A DNA stretch of 64,000 bases from Siphonodentalium dalli (GCA_032622095.1 CP136064.1:212676205-212740204), one strand, 5' to 3'; positions 9,795 to 22,387 are shown, numbered from the stretch's first letter. The notes: generated by a model from the letters alone, not told the origin. Program-made: numbers and translations.

Positions 9795-12309
9795 AGTGCT
9801 AGGCCTGGTTTTGTCCCACGATGAGTATTGTACACCGTCAGAAACCTTGAATTCCTTAAGTCTAATTACTTACCGATAAATGCATTAAGTTCATGTCCAC
9901 TGGTTTGGTACTATTACTAAAATTAATATTAATTGGCTTAAAGTCGAATTGAATTTGAATCGAATTTCGAGGTCGAATGAAATAACAAAACGAATATCGA
10001 ATACTCGCAGGGGCCTACTTGAGGGATATGGAGATATTAGTATACACTCAAGAATTGAATAAAGATCACTAGAATTAATATTGCTTTCTGATTTTTCATA
10101 TCTTGTTATGACGATCATTTGCCAGAGTTCTGATACTCTCACAAATTTACATTCTCAGCTTCTTGAGGGCATCGACTAAGACGAGATAAGGCAAATTTAA
10201 CTTGCAGAAAGGAAAATGACAATATAAACTCTCAACAAATTCTCTGCAGTTTATTTAAAATTTATTCCTTCATAACTAACTATCTTGAAGTTTGCTGCAA
10301 AAATATATGCATGAAACTAAAATATTTAAACATGTTTCAGCCAATCAAATTTGGAATTAATATCAGTATTACTTGTTCCATACTGAGTTGAGATCTCTCA
10401 TGTACATTATCTGGCAATATTCAAAGTTGCGAGTTATTAATATAAGTTCAAAAGTTTGGATGCAATTAAAAAGAAAAAAAGAATATTTAATAACACCCAC
10501 ATTTCAACAGTTTTCACAATACTTCACATTGGATTCTAAGAAGAATGCTATAACAGAAATGAATGATATTTATTATTCTGGTGCCTATGAGACTGGAAGT
10601 ACTAGTACTTTCTTCATTGCTGATCTCAGGAAGATCAAGATTACTTTGTCATTGCTCTCAAACATAGACAAGCAGGTAGCAACAGGAGAGGGGGTGGGTT
10701 TGGTCAAAATTTTCAATTATTGGAAATTTCATGCCTGATTCAACAGCAGTCAAGACGTTTCAGATGAAAAATATGTTGAGATTGTTCTGATAATCCAAAT
10801 TTCCAACCATTGTTTAGACTTTAGTGTAAAATATGGAATGTTATTTTCCAACATTCAGTCAAAATTTTAGACTGAAATGGCCATCAGTTACAAATTTCCA
10901 ATAATAAGGAGATATTTGTTTGCCTCGGTGGTGGACGATAGATAATGCAGCATCTGGATATGACCTGATTGTCAAAATTGAAGTTTCTATAAAAATATTA
11001 ATCATAGACAAAATGGGTGCTGAGATCCTTTGAATGTTTATATATTTATTCAATAGTGTGTTTGTATAAATAGTTGTTGGTAAGAGAAATTATGAAGTGT
11101 ATCCTCATGTAATAAGAGTTATTTTTGTATGGGTGATATTGTGTACGTGTGGTATGATGTGAAATGAGAGCATGTGGTCCTCTCATATTATACAAATGTA
11201 CCATCACTTCTGCTGCAAATACTATTCTATGGATTCATGGAACCACTGCTATTCATATACATATTTGCCATCTATGAAGGTGTAGTTTAGCTTTTAAAGT
11301 GAATATTTATAAAAAAAAATTGCGATTTATTTGGCACAATTTCATCCAATTTTGATAAATATGAAGCTATGCCAGCATTAATCATGAAACAAAAAAAAAT
11401 AAATTGTGAAAGAATGCTAAAATTTAAGCAAAGCTAAGTTAGAGTACAGTGGAAGAAGGCAGAAATTTGACAAAATAATTATACATGTACCGGTATGTGG
11501 TTTCATGATTCTGTGCTATATGATCTTTTAATTATTTGCAGATTTTAATTGTGCTTAAAACTGATTGTTTCAATATATATTCCTAGTTCTGTTTATATTC
11601 CAATGTCATCATATAGTGTCAGTAGTATCATCAAATAATGCAAGCTCTGCACATTTTACTGCAGGTAAATATACTCCATATTGCATTGTTGTCTCATTGA
11701 GAATACCGATAGTAGCTATTTTATGGGTTACTGGTGGAATCACGTTTTCAGCACTACATGTTGGAAAGCACCATTGATAAGTCACTAACAGTGTGTTGTA
11801 CACACCTTGTGATCAAAATTGTTTGCTATATAAAAATTGGGAGTCTAATAACTGGGCTGTCATCCCAAATGGAAACAATGGCTAATTAGAAATAGTGCCT
11901 CATCATGATTATGATTTTGATGTTGTAAAATCTTATGAGATAATTCTGGATAATAAAAGATTTAGCTGTGTCTGATGGTGCATGGGTTAGAAGGTTATTC
12001 TTGGGGATCAGGATGCTATATTAGTAATACCCTGATTGTTAAAATAGGTTTAGCAGACAACAAGTAGAGAAACCTATATATATATATCTATACATGTATT
12101 CTATAGATTTCCATTCATTCGTTTGTAGGCTAATCAGATAATAAGTTGAATAAACTGAGCATGGTTGTTGAACTTGTTAGATGAACATCCCTATAAAATC
12201 TTTGGTTTTTAAAAAATTCTGCAGATAGCATCGATTTCTGGTGCTTTACTATATTATAATTGGCAGTGTTGTGTGGTTTCTGAGTTTTTTTTATATTTGT
12301 TTCCATTGC
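9795..12309. other. Intergenic, no gene recognised
   Basis: AT-rich sequence. Around 9936-10020 there is a degenerate run of CGAATTGAATTTGAATCGAA ending CGCAGGGGCCTA, resembling one end of the hAT MITE at 59160. A 121-codon open frame at 10373-10738 has no recognisable domain. The first part may be 3' UTR of TMED2. Confidence 0.5.
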
Positions 12310-12800
12310 ATTTCCCACTATCACGGTGGGGAATCACATGGTTTCGACTTGATGAGTATAACGCATTCAAAATGGCCCATGCGATCGCAAACGCGACCAG
12401 AAATGAGGAAAAATGTAATAAACTAGGATATGACAGCTTCCAGCATATGCTTACTATTTTAAAAACAAGCTCATACCTCACTTGTCCAAACTCAGTTGTT
12501 TTCTCTAACAATCTGACCAAAGTTGTCATTTGAAGGATTCTTCTAGATGTATGGACTGGTGTATTCCACGAAACTCTGACTGACAACTTTGGTCACAATT
12601 TTATAGAAAATTACTGAGTATTTTGGAACAAATAAGCTTTTAACTTGTTTTAAAAATAAGCTAGCATATGATAACAGTCAAAATTCTATGTATCAGTTCC
12701 TCATATATTATGTCTTTGTGCGTTTGTGCCCACATCGGCCATTTTGAATGCATGGTACTCGCTAACCTCGAAACCATGCGAGTCCCCACCATGATTTTAC
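12310..12800. mobile_element. Foldback element with about 225-bp arms
   Basis: Sequence 12310-12535 is matched in inverse by 12578-12800: TTCAAAATGGCCCATGCGAT against the complement of CATCGGCCATTTTGAATGCA, and ACCAAAGTTGTCA against TGACAACTTTGGT. The arms are roughly 80% alike and only about 40 bp separates them. No target-site duplication or coding sequence was identified. Confidence 0.65.
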
Positions 12801-13167
12801 TTCAATAATATGTTGAGTCATTATTCATCAATTGTGTAGCATCTCATTTACATTCCTTTATGCTTACATAATCATTCATTTCTCCCAATCATATATTTAG
12901 AGTAGAAATATTACGTTATAAAGCTGAACCTTCAAGATCGTAGGGTTTTCGGAGCTATCTTTCCTGATTCGTTAAGTTGTGACATTAAATTCCTTTATCT
13001 AGCACATCTTGTTTGTAATTTTAAATATGTTTGCTCTTGCAGGGCTTATATGTATTGTTAAGTTATGCCAAAGATGAAAACAAATTTATAATACCAAAGC
13101 CGTATATCAATGAATGTAGCCGGACAAATTAGTTAATAAAATTTGCTTTAAAATGTCATTTCATAAT

Positions 13168-13430
13168 TTATTGCACACTCAATGGCTTATTTGTGCGAAA
13201 TACAGCAAAATACAGAAGATTTCAAAACGTTCAATAAACAATTGTGTATTGTTCTTGAACAATACAAACCGATTACGTCAACGTCATTGGCGACGTCAAC
13301 CGTAGCAGACAATTTATTCACAAAATTATTAGGTATAGTCTACACTAAGCACAGGTTTGTGCAATTAAATAAACAATATAGACCTAAAATTTAGTATAGT
13401 ACAAGCTACAATCTTCAGAGTGTGCAATAA
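13168..13430. mobile_element. Small inverted-repeat element, possible MITE
   Basis: TTTATTGCACACTC at 13168 and its exact complement GAGTGTGCAATAAA ending at 13430 enclose about 235 bp. Only the 14-bp ends are inverted and no target-site duplication is clear. Confidence 0.45.
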
Positions 13431-14530
13431 ACATAGAACAACACAGTTTTGTGAGCATTTAACGTTATTGCACTCGTTTGTCATGCCGCGAGGTAAAATT
13501 CGAACCTCTGGTTCTCGTTTTACCATCGCGTCTGAACAAACTCGTGCAATAACATTATCATGTTCACATACTTGTGTCGTTCTATCTATTTATTGCAACC
13601 AGGAAAGATGACTCGGAAAAATCTGCACACTTGAGGTGTTCAGCCGTACTAAATGTGATAGCGTATATGAAATGTGACCAAGCCACGCATTATTTTGAGA
13701 TCGGGTATGTCACTATGTGACTTCTCTACCTACTGAGACTCTCTAATTGAACTTAAAGACATATTATGGACTTGTTCGAGTGTGATAAACGTATAAGTTA
13801 GTTGTCAGGCTCTATGACATGTATCACTCTACTAACGTCACTGAAAATATCAAAGAAATCGACCATACCACTTCATAGAAAACGTCGCCTGAACTAGGCT
13901 CAATTGTAAAAATTTACATTTAAATTCGGGACGCAACAATTGGCAATAAACTAACGCAAACTATTTCGCCATCTAGCGCCATTGCATATATAAGAATGAT
14001 GGTATGTGTTGTTAATTTGGATTAATATTCGCAAAAATAACTACTTTGAGCAAGATTATTCTCCATTTCTATTTGATCACCATTCCGGAGTGTTTCACAT
14101 CACTTATTAGTCGACATCAAAATCCCATCTTTATTTTAAGTTCTGGTGAGTTTTGGCAGTTTCCAACTAATAATGTGTGTTTAGTCGGGGAATTAGTAGC
14201 AATAACTTTAAGATGAGAAATACTAGAAACGGTGGACTCAAACAGAGATGACTGTATTGTTTATTTGTAGACGTCTATATTCATTTTAGTCACTGTTCCT
14301 TGTCGAAAATCTCATGCTATTATGAAAAGGTACTCACATCAATCATTAACTAACATGATAGCAAGAGAGTGCCATAAGAAACAAATGACTGTCTCTGATT
14401 TCTGCCCTATTTGCCTCTCACTTTCATATGCTAGTAGTTATGTTTTTTTTCTCATTTTATGATGTATTTATTCCATCACATGAATTAAAATCTGGGAAAT
14501 GTTGTTTAGAGTTTCTTCTATTCGTTGCCC
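13431..14530. other. Intergenic, nothing recognised
   Basis: No gene, RNA or repeat family member was identified. A small hairpin (13494-13526) looks like a T-arm but is too short to be a tRNA. Confidence 0.5.
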
Positions 14531-14544
14531 AAGCCAAGTCAGCC

Positions 14545-14803
14545 TCAAAATATGATGCCGGACATTTGCAGAAAGATGTCCCCCTAATTGGTAGCTGACA
14601 CAATGCATTATCGAAGTGCCCATCACCATCTGGGAACTTAAATCTGAGTCTAGGTCTCCCATAGCAGATGAGGCCATGCATAATGAGGTCCCCATAGGAT
14701 GATGTTGATGATGTTAGCCTGTTGTGCTGGGTAGCGTCACTAAATTCACCCTCTGGGGGACCTCATTCTGCAAATGTCTGGCACCATATTTTGAAGCCAA
14801 GTT
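14545..14803. mobile_element. Family D hAT-type MITE, diverged copy (D1)
   Basis: Outer arms ATGATGCCGGACATTTGCAG and CTGCAAATGTCTGGCACCAT face each other, with inner hairpins containing ATGAGGTCCCC and CACCCTCTGGGGGACCTCAT. It is more diverged than the 20-kb and 52-kb copies. It lies directly before the SINE. Confidence 0.6.
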
Positions 14804-14815
14804 AGCCTCCATAGA

Positions 14816-15115
14816 TCAATGGATTTGGTAGCCAAGTGGTTAGAGTGTCGGACTTGTTATGGTGTTAACGCACTGGTGTGAGTTCGCGCCAAGCAACATT
14901 GGCTTGGCCAGATTAAGCAGACACAAGACTCGGCATTACTCAACAGCTGGGGTAATTACAAAGTGCTTAGGGCCGTGGTGGAGATAGGCACATACAAATC
15001 CCATTACATGATTCACTTGAATGACACTTACTAGTAGTCAGTTCAAGATCATTCTGTGGTCCTGAATGTGGGAGTTGACTCTATTGTGTCCTGAAATTGT
15101 AATCGCTACGTAGCC
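14816..15115 (+). mobile_element. tRNA-derived SINE
   Basis: The head has a pol III A box (TGGTAGCCAAGTGGTTAGAG) and, 35 bp on, a B-box-like GTGTGAGTTCGCGCC, as in a tRNA gene. The region after it cannot form a tRNA acceptor stem and continues as a tRNA-unrelated body (GTGCTTAGGGCCGTGGTGGA). The tail end is uncertain. Only one copy was noticed in the window. Confidence 0.6.
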
Positions 15116-15180
15116 TTAATTTCATTCTCAGTGGTAATCAAATCATTCATGGCAAACAGAACAATATCACATTACTGCGA

Positions 15181-15840
15181 GTGGCAAGAAGTTTAAACAG
15201 CATGATTTTGTCACAAACGGACTCTTCGTCAATTCTGCGAAAAGGTTTTTGGACGTATGAAAAATTTAAGAATACTATTAAAGCTACTCAATCCGATCCT
15301 AAACAAGAGGTGTGCACGCACGTGCTAGCATACCACCACCGTGGCAAATTCAACCCGCATTATCCGTAAACCCAACAAAAAGATTTTTAACTTTAAACGG
15401 AAAATATCATAACTTGATAGCATCCACAAAAAACAAATCCCAAAATTTTCTAAGTCAAAATAAGTCGAAAATGAAGTGTAATGTTAGGAAAAACAGTCCG
15501 AGCCAACCCTGAGCTGCATCATGTAGAGAGGGTGTTGTGAGAAGCATGTATACCAAAAATTATTGAAATCGGTTCATATTTGTTAGTTATTAAGTCGAAC
15601 AGAATTTTCCAAGTCGAAAAGTAAGGCGTAACTTCAAAAAAGAAAGTCGGACCGCACCGCAATTAGCATCATGCGGAGAGGCGGTCCTAATGAGATTGCA
15701 TACAAAAAATTATTGAAATCGGTTCATAGTTGTTCGAGTTATGAGGTCGGACAGACGGGGGGAGAAAGTGACGGATGGACAGACGCAGTCAATCCAGTAT
15801 ACCCCCCCATTTTCTTCGAAAGTGGGGGTATAATTACTAT
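15181..15840. repeat. Interspersed repeat with internal duplication and GACAGACGG-type end
   Basis: Two diverged internal units each carry AAAAATTATTGAAATCGGTTC followed by AGTTAT and a GTCGGACAG or GTCGAACAG motif. The right end is GGACAGACGCAGTCAATCCAG then TATACCCCCC and GGGGGTATA. A fragment of this end lies at 8841. A related sequence (TTACTGCAAGTGGCAA) occurs at about 57870. Confidence 0.55.
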
Positions 15841-15844
15841 TTCT

Positions 15845-15945
15845 TTGGCTTTAGGGCAAAAAAATATTTTGAATCGAATCGAGGAACCCACTCATCAAAC
15901 CTCAGGTGGATGAGATGGTTAACTCTAAAATCAAGTGGTTATTAT
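15845..15945. mobile_element. Family A fragment (A2)
   Basis: Matches the left arm of family A: TTGGCTTTAGGGCAAAAAAAT, GAGGAACCCAC and AACTCTAAAATCAAGTGG. The right arm is missing. Confidence 0.6.
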
Positions 15946-16887
15946 TAATTTATGCCAACTTCGGATCTCTTGAAGTCATGTTTGGATGATCTTTAGTATG
16001 TTCAGGGGGGGCAGCATGAAGGGAACAATATCCACAATAATGTAACAGGTATGTCCATTTCTTCTGAAAATTATGGCCCTTAGATTGTAAAATACATCCA
16101 CCACGGCATCTCCATCAGACCAGATTACAATATCTTGAGAATAAAGTCCTCTCAGAAAATTAAAAACCTAAGCTGAAAGCCACCTTTGTAGGGGGAGGGG
16201 GGAGACTTTTTGTGGTGCACTTGATTATATCGTGAATGGCTAAATCGTCATGGTGGATACAATGTGGTCATGGATTTTGACGGCAATAAATAAATCTGCA
16301 AACTTTGACTGGACCACATTTTGCTGAAAGTTTCTTGTGAAAAAAATTCCATCACCAGATTGAATAGGGCCATGTGAATCTGGGGTTTACAATCGTATTG
16401 AATCAGGGGTAAGATTCGAGAATCAAATATATATATGAGCCAAACCAGGGTATCAAAATACCAGTTTCAGTGTACCTGGGTAACATAATGCCAGTTTTGT
16501 GAACCTATGAGATGAAGACCAATTCAGAACCATTATTACTGTTTACTGGGTCAAAATAAGGTATGCAATTATTACAAGGGCATTGGAATGGTGATGGTAA
16601 AGTTTGTGACTACATGCCTGCATATATGGCAGTTTTGGTAATAATTTATCACTTCTAAACACACTCATACATCATCAGTTTATTACATCAAATATAGATG
16701 AATAAGTTACAAATACAATATATACAGCTCTATGATATTGCACATATGTTGGAAATAAAAAATAATAGGCACAACGACAATGTTGCATATAACAAATGAG
16801 ATAACAGTGCCAATTTGGTCCCAAAGGACGTCACCCCTATCACAGGTTTCTATAGACTAAGTATTCTCGGTCCATAACAGCTTGGGA
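15946..16887. other. Intergenic, nothing recognised
   Basis: AT-rich sequence without an identifiable gene or repeat family member. Confidence 0.5.
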
Positions 16888-17408
16888 TAACGGTTGGGAT
16901 GATGCTGTTTTTGGACCGAGTCCCGCCCTGTGGCTCTTCTATAAGGTCGTTCATTCAAAAGACTTATGTAAACGTGGAGCCCGGGCATTCAAGTAAACCC
17001 CTGAATGTGATTAATCACCTGACATGTCCACGATTAATCTTTCTTCAAAATGATATTTCATCTACCATGCTAGAAAAAGGTATAGTAAGTAATTGATACG
17101 ATCGTTTAATGTATTGTTTACATGCGTTTTCTGATAGCGCGACAAATAACAATTCTCTGGAGAACTAGGCTTTGTTTACTTATATATCTCCTTGCTTTAT
17201 TTAACGAACCTCTGATATATGCATGTTTGATAACATCATGCGTGGGAAGGTCTACCCTTTATGTTCATATATACTAAGCTTCCATTTGACCTAATCAGAA
17301 GACATGCAAGCAATGTAGCTCCCACCTATGATTCTGTACGTAACATCTGTTGTAGAAGAGCAACGAGGTGGGACTCGGTCCAAAAATAGCATAATCCCAA
17401 CTGATATC
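16888..17408. mobile_element. Inverted-repeat element with about 65-bp arms
   Basis: GTTTTTGGACCGAGTCCCGC on the left is matched in inverse by GGGACTCGGTCCAAAAATAG on the right. The arms also share GCTCTTCTA. The interior is non-coding. It is next to family B copy B1. Confidence 0.6.
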
Positions 17409-17497
17409 ACAACATGTTGTGGACAGAAGACTAAGGTTTCTAAAGAAATATTACTAGGCACACAAATAATTTCAGCAGTGTAGCTGGTCAGAAATAC

Positions 17498-17709
17498 ATT
17501 AATGCCCAAAATAATCGACTCCTTAACCACAGCAGAATTATGGGTAATTTTTCAGGATTTAGTCGGAAATATGGCTTGTTGCCATTCATCGGAAAGCTCT
17601 CAGTGAGAGCTTTCCTATGAATGTCAACAAGACATATTTCCGACTAAATCCTGAAAAAATACCCATAATTCTGCTGTTGTTAAGGAGTCGATTATTTAGG
17701 GCATTACTG
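17498..17709. mobile_element. Family B mariner-like MITE (B1)
   Basis: A near-perfect palindrome: AATAATCGACTCCTTAACCAC, GAATTATGGGTAATTTTTCA and GGATTTAGTCGGAAATATGG occur at left and inverse at right around an AGCTCTCAGTGAGAGCT loop. The right end is GGGCATTACTG followed by TA. TA target duplications and a CAGTAATGCCC end point to the Tc1/mariner superfamily. Confidence 0.75.
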
Positions 17710-17729
17710 TAGCTAGGTTAATACATAGC

Positions 17730-17905
17730 GAGCCTCGCATATATAAGAGAATACATTGCCTAACAATATTTACCTTGATCTTGTAAGCCAGTGCATTCTC
17801 TAATATATGTGAGGCTCCCTATGGGAGATTCGCAATTATAAGAGAATGCACTGGCACAAGTTCACTAATGCTGCACCAGTGCAGCTCCCATCATGAAAGG
17901 GTTAA
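17730..17905. mobile_element. Family C MITE, partial (C2)
   Basis: Contains one TATATA hairpin (GAGGCTCCCTATGGGAGATTC at its centre) and the right end GCTCCCATCATGAAAGGGTTAA. The left end is missing. Confidence 0.65.
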
Positions 17906-18194
17906 TGTGAAATCCAAAGGACACAGGTTAAATTAAACCACCATGGCTCTCCATACAAGTGTAAGCGCAAACAGAGCATTAGTTATTGTGGAGTCGATGC
18001 TGACATTAACACATTGAGTGCCAACTATGAGCTATCTCATACTTTTTGCATGTAATTGAATGGGTGCCAGAACACAACGTGTTAATGCGATATCATGGTA
18101 GCAAGTGGCAGGTACATTATTGTAAGAGTTTAAATTTTTGGCCCTCCTCTTCATGGCATTAAAGATCTTCTCAGAATCGAGGCCAACTGTCCGG

Positions 18195-18522
18195 AAAAGT
18201 TTCTATCAATAAATATAAAATTTATTTAGAATTTCTTATCACATCAATTGGATGGTTTTTGGGCTATTTAAAAAAAAAGAAAAGAAACTGTCAAAGTGTA
18301 ACAAGAAGGCAACTCTATCTTGTTAGCAGACTCAATCACAGCAAATTCTATTTCAACTGTAGATTCATCACCATGTTGCGATCAAAATAAACCACTTTAT
18401 TGTGCCTTTATAGACAAATAATATACTCAATTTTATTTTATTCACAAAATAGCTATTTGCAGTCCTGAAATCGGGATTTATAAAAATTATGTTGTAATTG
18501 CAATTGGAAGAGATAGACCATC
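18195..18522. mobile_element. Family J element, partial (J2)
   Basis: Co-linear with 55065-55491: TTTATTTAGAATTTCTTATC, GCCTTTATAGACAAATAATA and the right terminus GGAAGAGATAGACCATC are shared. The left terminus is absent. Confidence 0.6.
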
Positions 18523-18945
18523 TTTAAGGAATTTGAATATTACTCTAAAAAAAAAGAAAAAGTAAACGCATAACATATTTTGCCATTGCTAATGATTGTC
18601 ACCTAACTCACGTGACCATTTCACCAACACAGACATGGTCATTCCAGTTAGATGTTTTGTGTCAAATGCCGATATGTATAAACATGAAGATTTGGCACCC
18701 TAAAATCAAGTGACATGTCCCGCCAAGAGCATCTCCATAGCAACACACATTACAAGTTATTTGTAAATGTGGCTAAATCTGGCTATTGATGTTATAGACA
18801 TGGGCAATCACTTGAATTTCCGTCTCCATTAACAAACCCAAAAATTTTATCGAAAATAGAGAGGTTTAGATTTAAAAACAAAATACCAGTTTTGCGAATC
18901 TGGGTAACTTTGTGCTCAAAACAATAGGATAACGATAGATTCCAT

Positions 18946-19378
18946 TGAGCCTTGGAATAGTGTCTAACATTTGCATAATGAGGTCCCGAGGGTGAATTTT
19001 GTGACACTATCCTGCACCGCAGGATGGCATCACCAAATTTACCCTCTTGGAACCTCATTCTTCTATGGGAGACCTAGGATCAGATTGAAGTACCCCAGTT
19101 GAAGTTGGTGATGTTCACCCGTTAGTCACCATGATTATGCATTTTATCACCTGAATATTATGGGCTATAGAAACTGAAACGGGAAAAAGTTCTCAAAAAA
19201 GCAATGTTAATTTGAGACTATAAATACATTCCAGAAGATGAGGCCTAAGCAGAATGAGGTCTCCAGAGGGTGAATTTGGTGATGCTAGCTCGTTGAACAG
19301 GGTAGAATGGTCTAGCATCACCAAATTCACCCTCCGGGGGCCTAATTCTGCAATTGACCGACACTCTTTCAAGGCTTG
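18946..19378. mobile_element. Family D hAT-type MITE, long form (D2)
   Basis: Ends GAGCCTTGGAATAGTGTCT and AGACACTC-like CTTTCAAGGCTTG. The flanks GATTCCAT and GATTCCGC match at 6 of 8 positions, consistent with an old 8-bp target duplication. Compared with the 254-bp form it carries about 180 bp of extra interior. Confidence 0.65.
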
Positions 19379-19752
19379 GATTCCGCTATTTTAAAACAAA
19401 TTAGTTTTTTTTTTAGCAAATACAAATACTGTACATTTCTTTTTATTTAAGCCTCAAGCTCAAGCGAAATTAAACACAATTTCAATGTCATCATATCACA
19501 GATTTGTTTGTCGAATATAAAAAGATAACAAAATATGCAATATTATCAAGACATCTCAGTCTCTTGGTGTCATTCAACAAAGCAGCGTCTGAATTTGGCA
19601 TTTACCGAACTGAAAAACAATTCACATTGACTTATACACAACTGACAATGACAACCAGATTATTAGTCAGTCTGGTTATTAATTATGCAATGACTCACTA
19701 TATCCTATACAGAGCCTGGAGTAATAGCAATCAGATTTCACTTCTTGACCTA

Positions 19753-19928
19753 CAGTAATGCCCTAAGTAATCGATTCCTTAACCACAGCAGAATTATGGG
19801 TAACTTTTCAGGATTTAGTCCCCGAGAGCTTTCCGATGAATGGCAACAAGCCATATTTCCGACTAAATCCTGAAAAGTTACCCATAATTCTGCTGTGGTT
19901 AAGGAGTCGATTATTTAGGGCATTACTG
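19753..19928. mobile_element. Family B mariner-like MITE (B2)
   Basis: Ends CAGTAATGCCCTAAGTAATC and TTATTTAGGGCATTACTG with TA on both sides. The flanks are two copies of a 47-bp direct repeat (TACAGAGCCTGGA...), so it sits at the junction of a small tandem duplication. Confidence 0.8.
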
Positions 19929-20411
19929 TATACAGAGCCTGGATTAATACCAATCTCATTTCAATTCCTCACCTAAATGTTTATCCAATTATTGCACTAA
20001 ACCAAGAAGAGATTCCATAGTTTTATCCTAGTTCTATTGACAAACCCATGAAAACATGCGTCGCTCTGTGTATTTATTACACACCACCCATCCTAGAAGC
20101 CAGCTTATAAATGTAATAAGATTGGATATACTGCAGACTCTATACAGATAAACTTAGTCTGTGCTTGAGTGATACTGGATAATTTGTGAACAATCAAAGG
20201 ACAATACTCCATTCATTTATAATTACATTTAAAACACAAGGTGACAAAGGCTTGAGCAAAGTAAGAAGTATTTATGATGCATTCTAGGCAATAGAATGAT
20301 TAATGGATGAGCATAAATGAATGATCTGTGGGTCTGTTATCGACTCTTTCAGTGGCAGGGCTGACCAGATCAATCGTAAAATTTGGAATTAGCCAGGGTC
20401 ATGCAATTCAG

Positions 20412-20664
20412 CAAGCCTTGAAATAGTGTGTCTGTCATTTTCAGAATGAGGTCCCCAGAGGGAGAATTTATTGATGCTACCCCGCATAGCGGGTTAGCAT
20501 CACCAAATTCACCCTCTGGGAACCTCATCTGCTGAGTTGTAAGCAGAATAAGGTCACCAGAGGGTGAATTTGGTGATGCTAGCCCGCTATGCGGGATAGC
20601 ATAACTAAATTCACCCTCTGGGGACCTCATTCTGCAAATGACAGACACGCTATTTCAAGGTTTG
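20412..20664. mobile_element. Family D hAT-type MITE (D3) with 8-bp TSD
   Basis: 253 bp. Ends CAAGCCTTGAAATAGTGTGT and ACGCTATTTCAAGGTTTG, with perfect target duplication CAATTCAG at 20404-20411 and 20665-20672. The interior is two successive hairpins, each with GAGGGTGAATT and AATTCACCCTC around a GCATAGCGGG or GCTATGCGGG loop. Confidence 0.9.
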
Positions 20665-20710
20665 CAATTCAGTACAGAAATGGAATCAATGAATGAAAGA
20701 GACCATTCTG

Positions 20711-20975
20711 TTAGCCATTTCTATACTAAATGGATTCACCCTTTCAACTGTATAAGTATACATTGGAGTGGTCTATTATTCAACTGGAGGGGTGTTCAAG
20801 TAATACAAGTAGACGACAGACAGAAAGATAAAACACAAGCAGAATAATTCATATTCAATGAGGGAAATATTCAGATAATAAGTTCAACCAAGGACCTACC
20901 GTTTGTTGAACTTATTATCTGAACATTTCCTAAGGAAACAACTCGTCAATGAGTATTTAGTATAGAAAGGGTTAA
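20711..20975. mobile_element. Family E piggyBac-like MITE (E1)
   Basis: Left end TTAGCCATTTCTATACTAAAT, right end ATTTAGTATAGAAAGGGTTAA. Near the right end is a hairpin of TTCAGATAATAAGTTCAAC and GTTGAACTTATTATCTGAAC. This copy keeps an unoccupied ACAACTCGTCAATG, where the copy at 23893 has an insertion. Confidence 0.75.
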
Positions 20976-21015
20976 AGATGGAATATCTCATCTCTGAACC
21001 TTTTATATGACTCAT

Positions 21016-21175
21016 GAGCCCTGTGCCAATACATTCTCTTATATATGCGAGTCGACCATAGGTCGCCTCGCATATATAAGAGAATGCACTGGCCTAACAA
21101 ATTTTATATTATTTTTTATAATTGTTAAAAAATGTATGAAAAAATTAATAAAAATTGATTCAGAGAGACCAGTCA
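21016..21175. mobile_element. Family C fragment (C3)
   Basis: A near-perfect hairpin of TGCCAATACATTCTCTTATA around CGACCATAGGTCG, followed by an A/T-rich ATTGTTAAAAAATGTATGAA segment. It matches the left half of the 59656-60120 element. Confidence 0.65.
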
Positions 21176-21439
21176 ACGCGAGCTTCTGTCATTAGGAATT
21201 AATTTATTGTTTATTTTTTGTTTTAACTGGGACAGAAAATGTTGCTATGTTTAGAAGATTACACTGTTCAGCTATAATGTTTTTGGTGTTTTCAATTGTA
21301 AATATATCTTTCAAAACACTTTTAAAGTGTAACACAAGATGTTTCTCTTGTGCAAACTTTATGCAAACTTACCTTCAATAGAGTTACAAAGAAATATTGT
21401 TGTTATTGGAAGTATTGCCAGGAAGAGATAGAAAAGTTC

Positions 21440-21575
21440 CAATGAGTTATGTTGGGATATATGATTTTATGAAATGAGTTTGATCAATTTCATTCACAAC
21501 GAGTCATAAATGAGTTGTGAATCAAATTTATCAAACGAGTTTCATAAAATCTTATATCCCAACATAACAAGTCAA
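21440..21575. repeat. Inverted repeat, about 60-bp arms
   Basis: TTATGTTGGGATATATGATTT and TTTATGAAATGAGTTTGAT face their complements across GAGTCATAAATGAG. It has the form of a foldback MITE. No sibling copy was seen. Confidence 0.55.
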
Positions 21576-22186
21576 AGATCTTGTATATCACATGAAAAAA
21601 ACTAGAGCTTTATGCCTTTTTAAAACATCAAAATCTTTAAAAGAAGCTGAAAAATGCATGTAAAATGCACGGCGTTGGCCGAGACACTTCACAACAGTAT
21701 ACAACAGTATTGTATACTCTGCCTTGCAATGAAACATATAGTCCCCCAATTTGCCTCTTTGTTTTTGTGCCTATTTTTGTTAGTGCAACAAAGTTGGACA
21801 ATAATTGAACATTAATGAACAAAGCAATCATTTTGCAATGTCTGGTATTGGTGTCAGGCACGGCTTTTCTAAATAATATTAATCCGCGCTGTAATTTACT
21901 TGGCGCGATGCCAAGTATCCTGGGAAGCACCTGCTATTATCCACTAGTGAGAGATAAGACAATATCTAATGGATTTTACAATGATATTATAGGGGTTTCA
22001 TGTGATATATAGAGAATCAATGTGGACAAACTTCTGCCAATGAATGAAGAATGAACTAACAAAAGTGGACCTACAGGCAACCATATATCATGAACCCTGG
22101 CTAAATGACTTTAATAATTTAGGCCGTTCTGGTCATCTGTGGCACTGAAAGAGTTAAAGAGCATTGCAGCATATGTTATGATGATA

Positions 22187-22387
22187 CAGTAATGCCCTAA
22201 ATAATCGACTCCTTAACCACAGCAGAATTATGGGTAACATTTCAGGATTTAGTCAGAAATATGGCTTGTTGCCATTCATCGGAAAGCTCTGTGAGAGCTT
22301 TCCGATGAATGGCAACAAGCCATAAATCCCGAAAAGTTACCCATAATTCTGCTGTGGTTATGGAGTCGATTATTTAGGGCATTATTG
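22187..22387. mobile_element. Family B mariner-like MITE (B3)
   Basis: Ends CAGTAATGCCCTAAATAATC and TTATTTAGGGCATTATTG with TA on both sides (22185-22186, 22388-22389). The right arm lacks a few bases beside the central loop. Confidence 0.8.

Noticed and set aside
10373-10738. 121-codon + strand open frame downstream of TMED2
   Set aside because: No recognised domain, AT-driven composition and no splice context. It may lie in the TMED2 3' UTR.
13494-13526. tRNA-like T-arm (GAGGTTCGAATTTTACC on the - strand)
   Set aside because: Only one short hairpin can form; no D-arm, anticodon arm or full acceptor stem.
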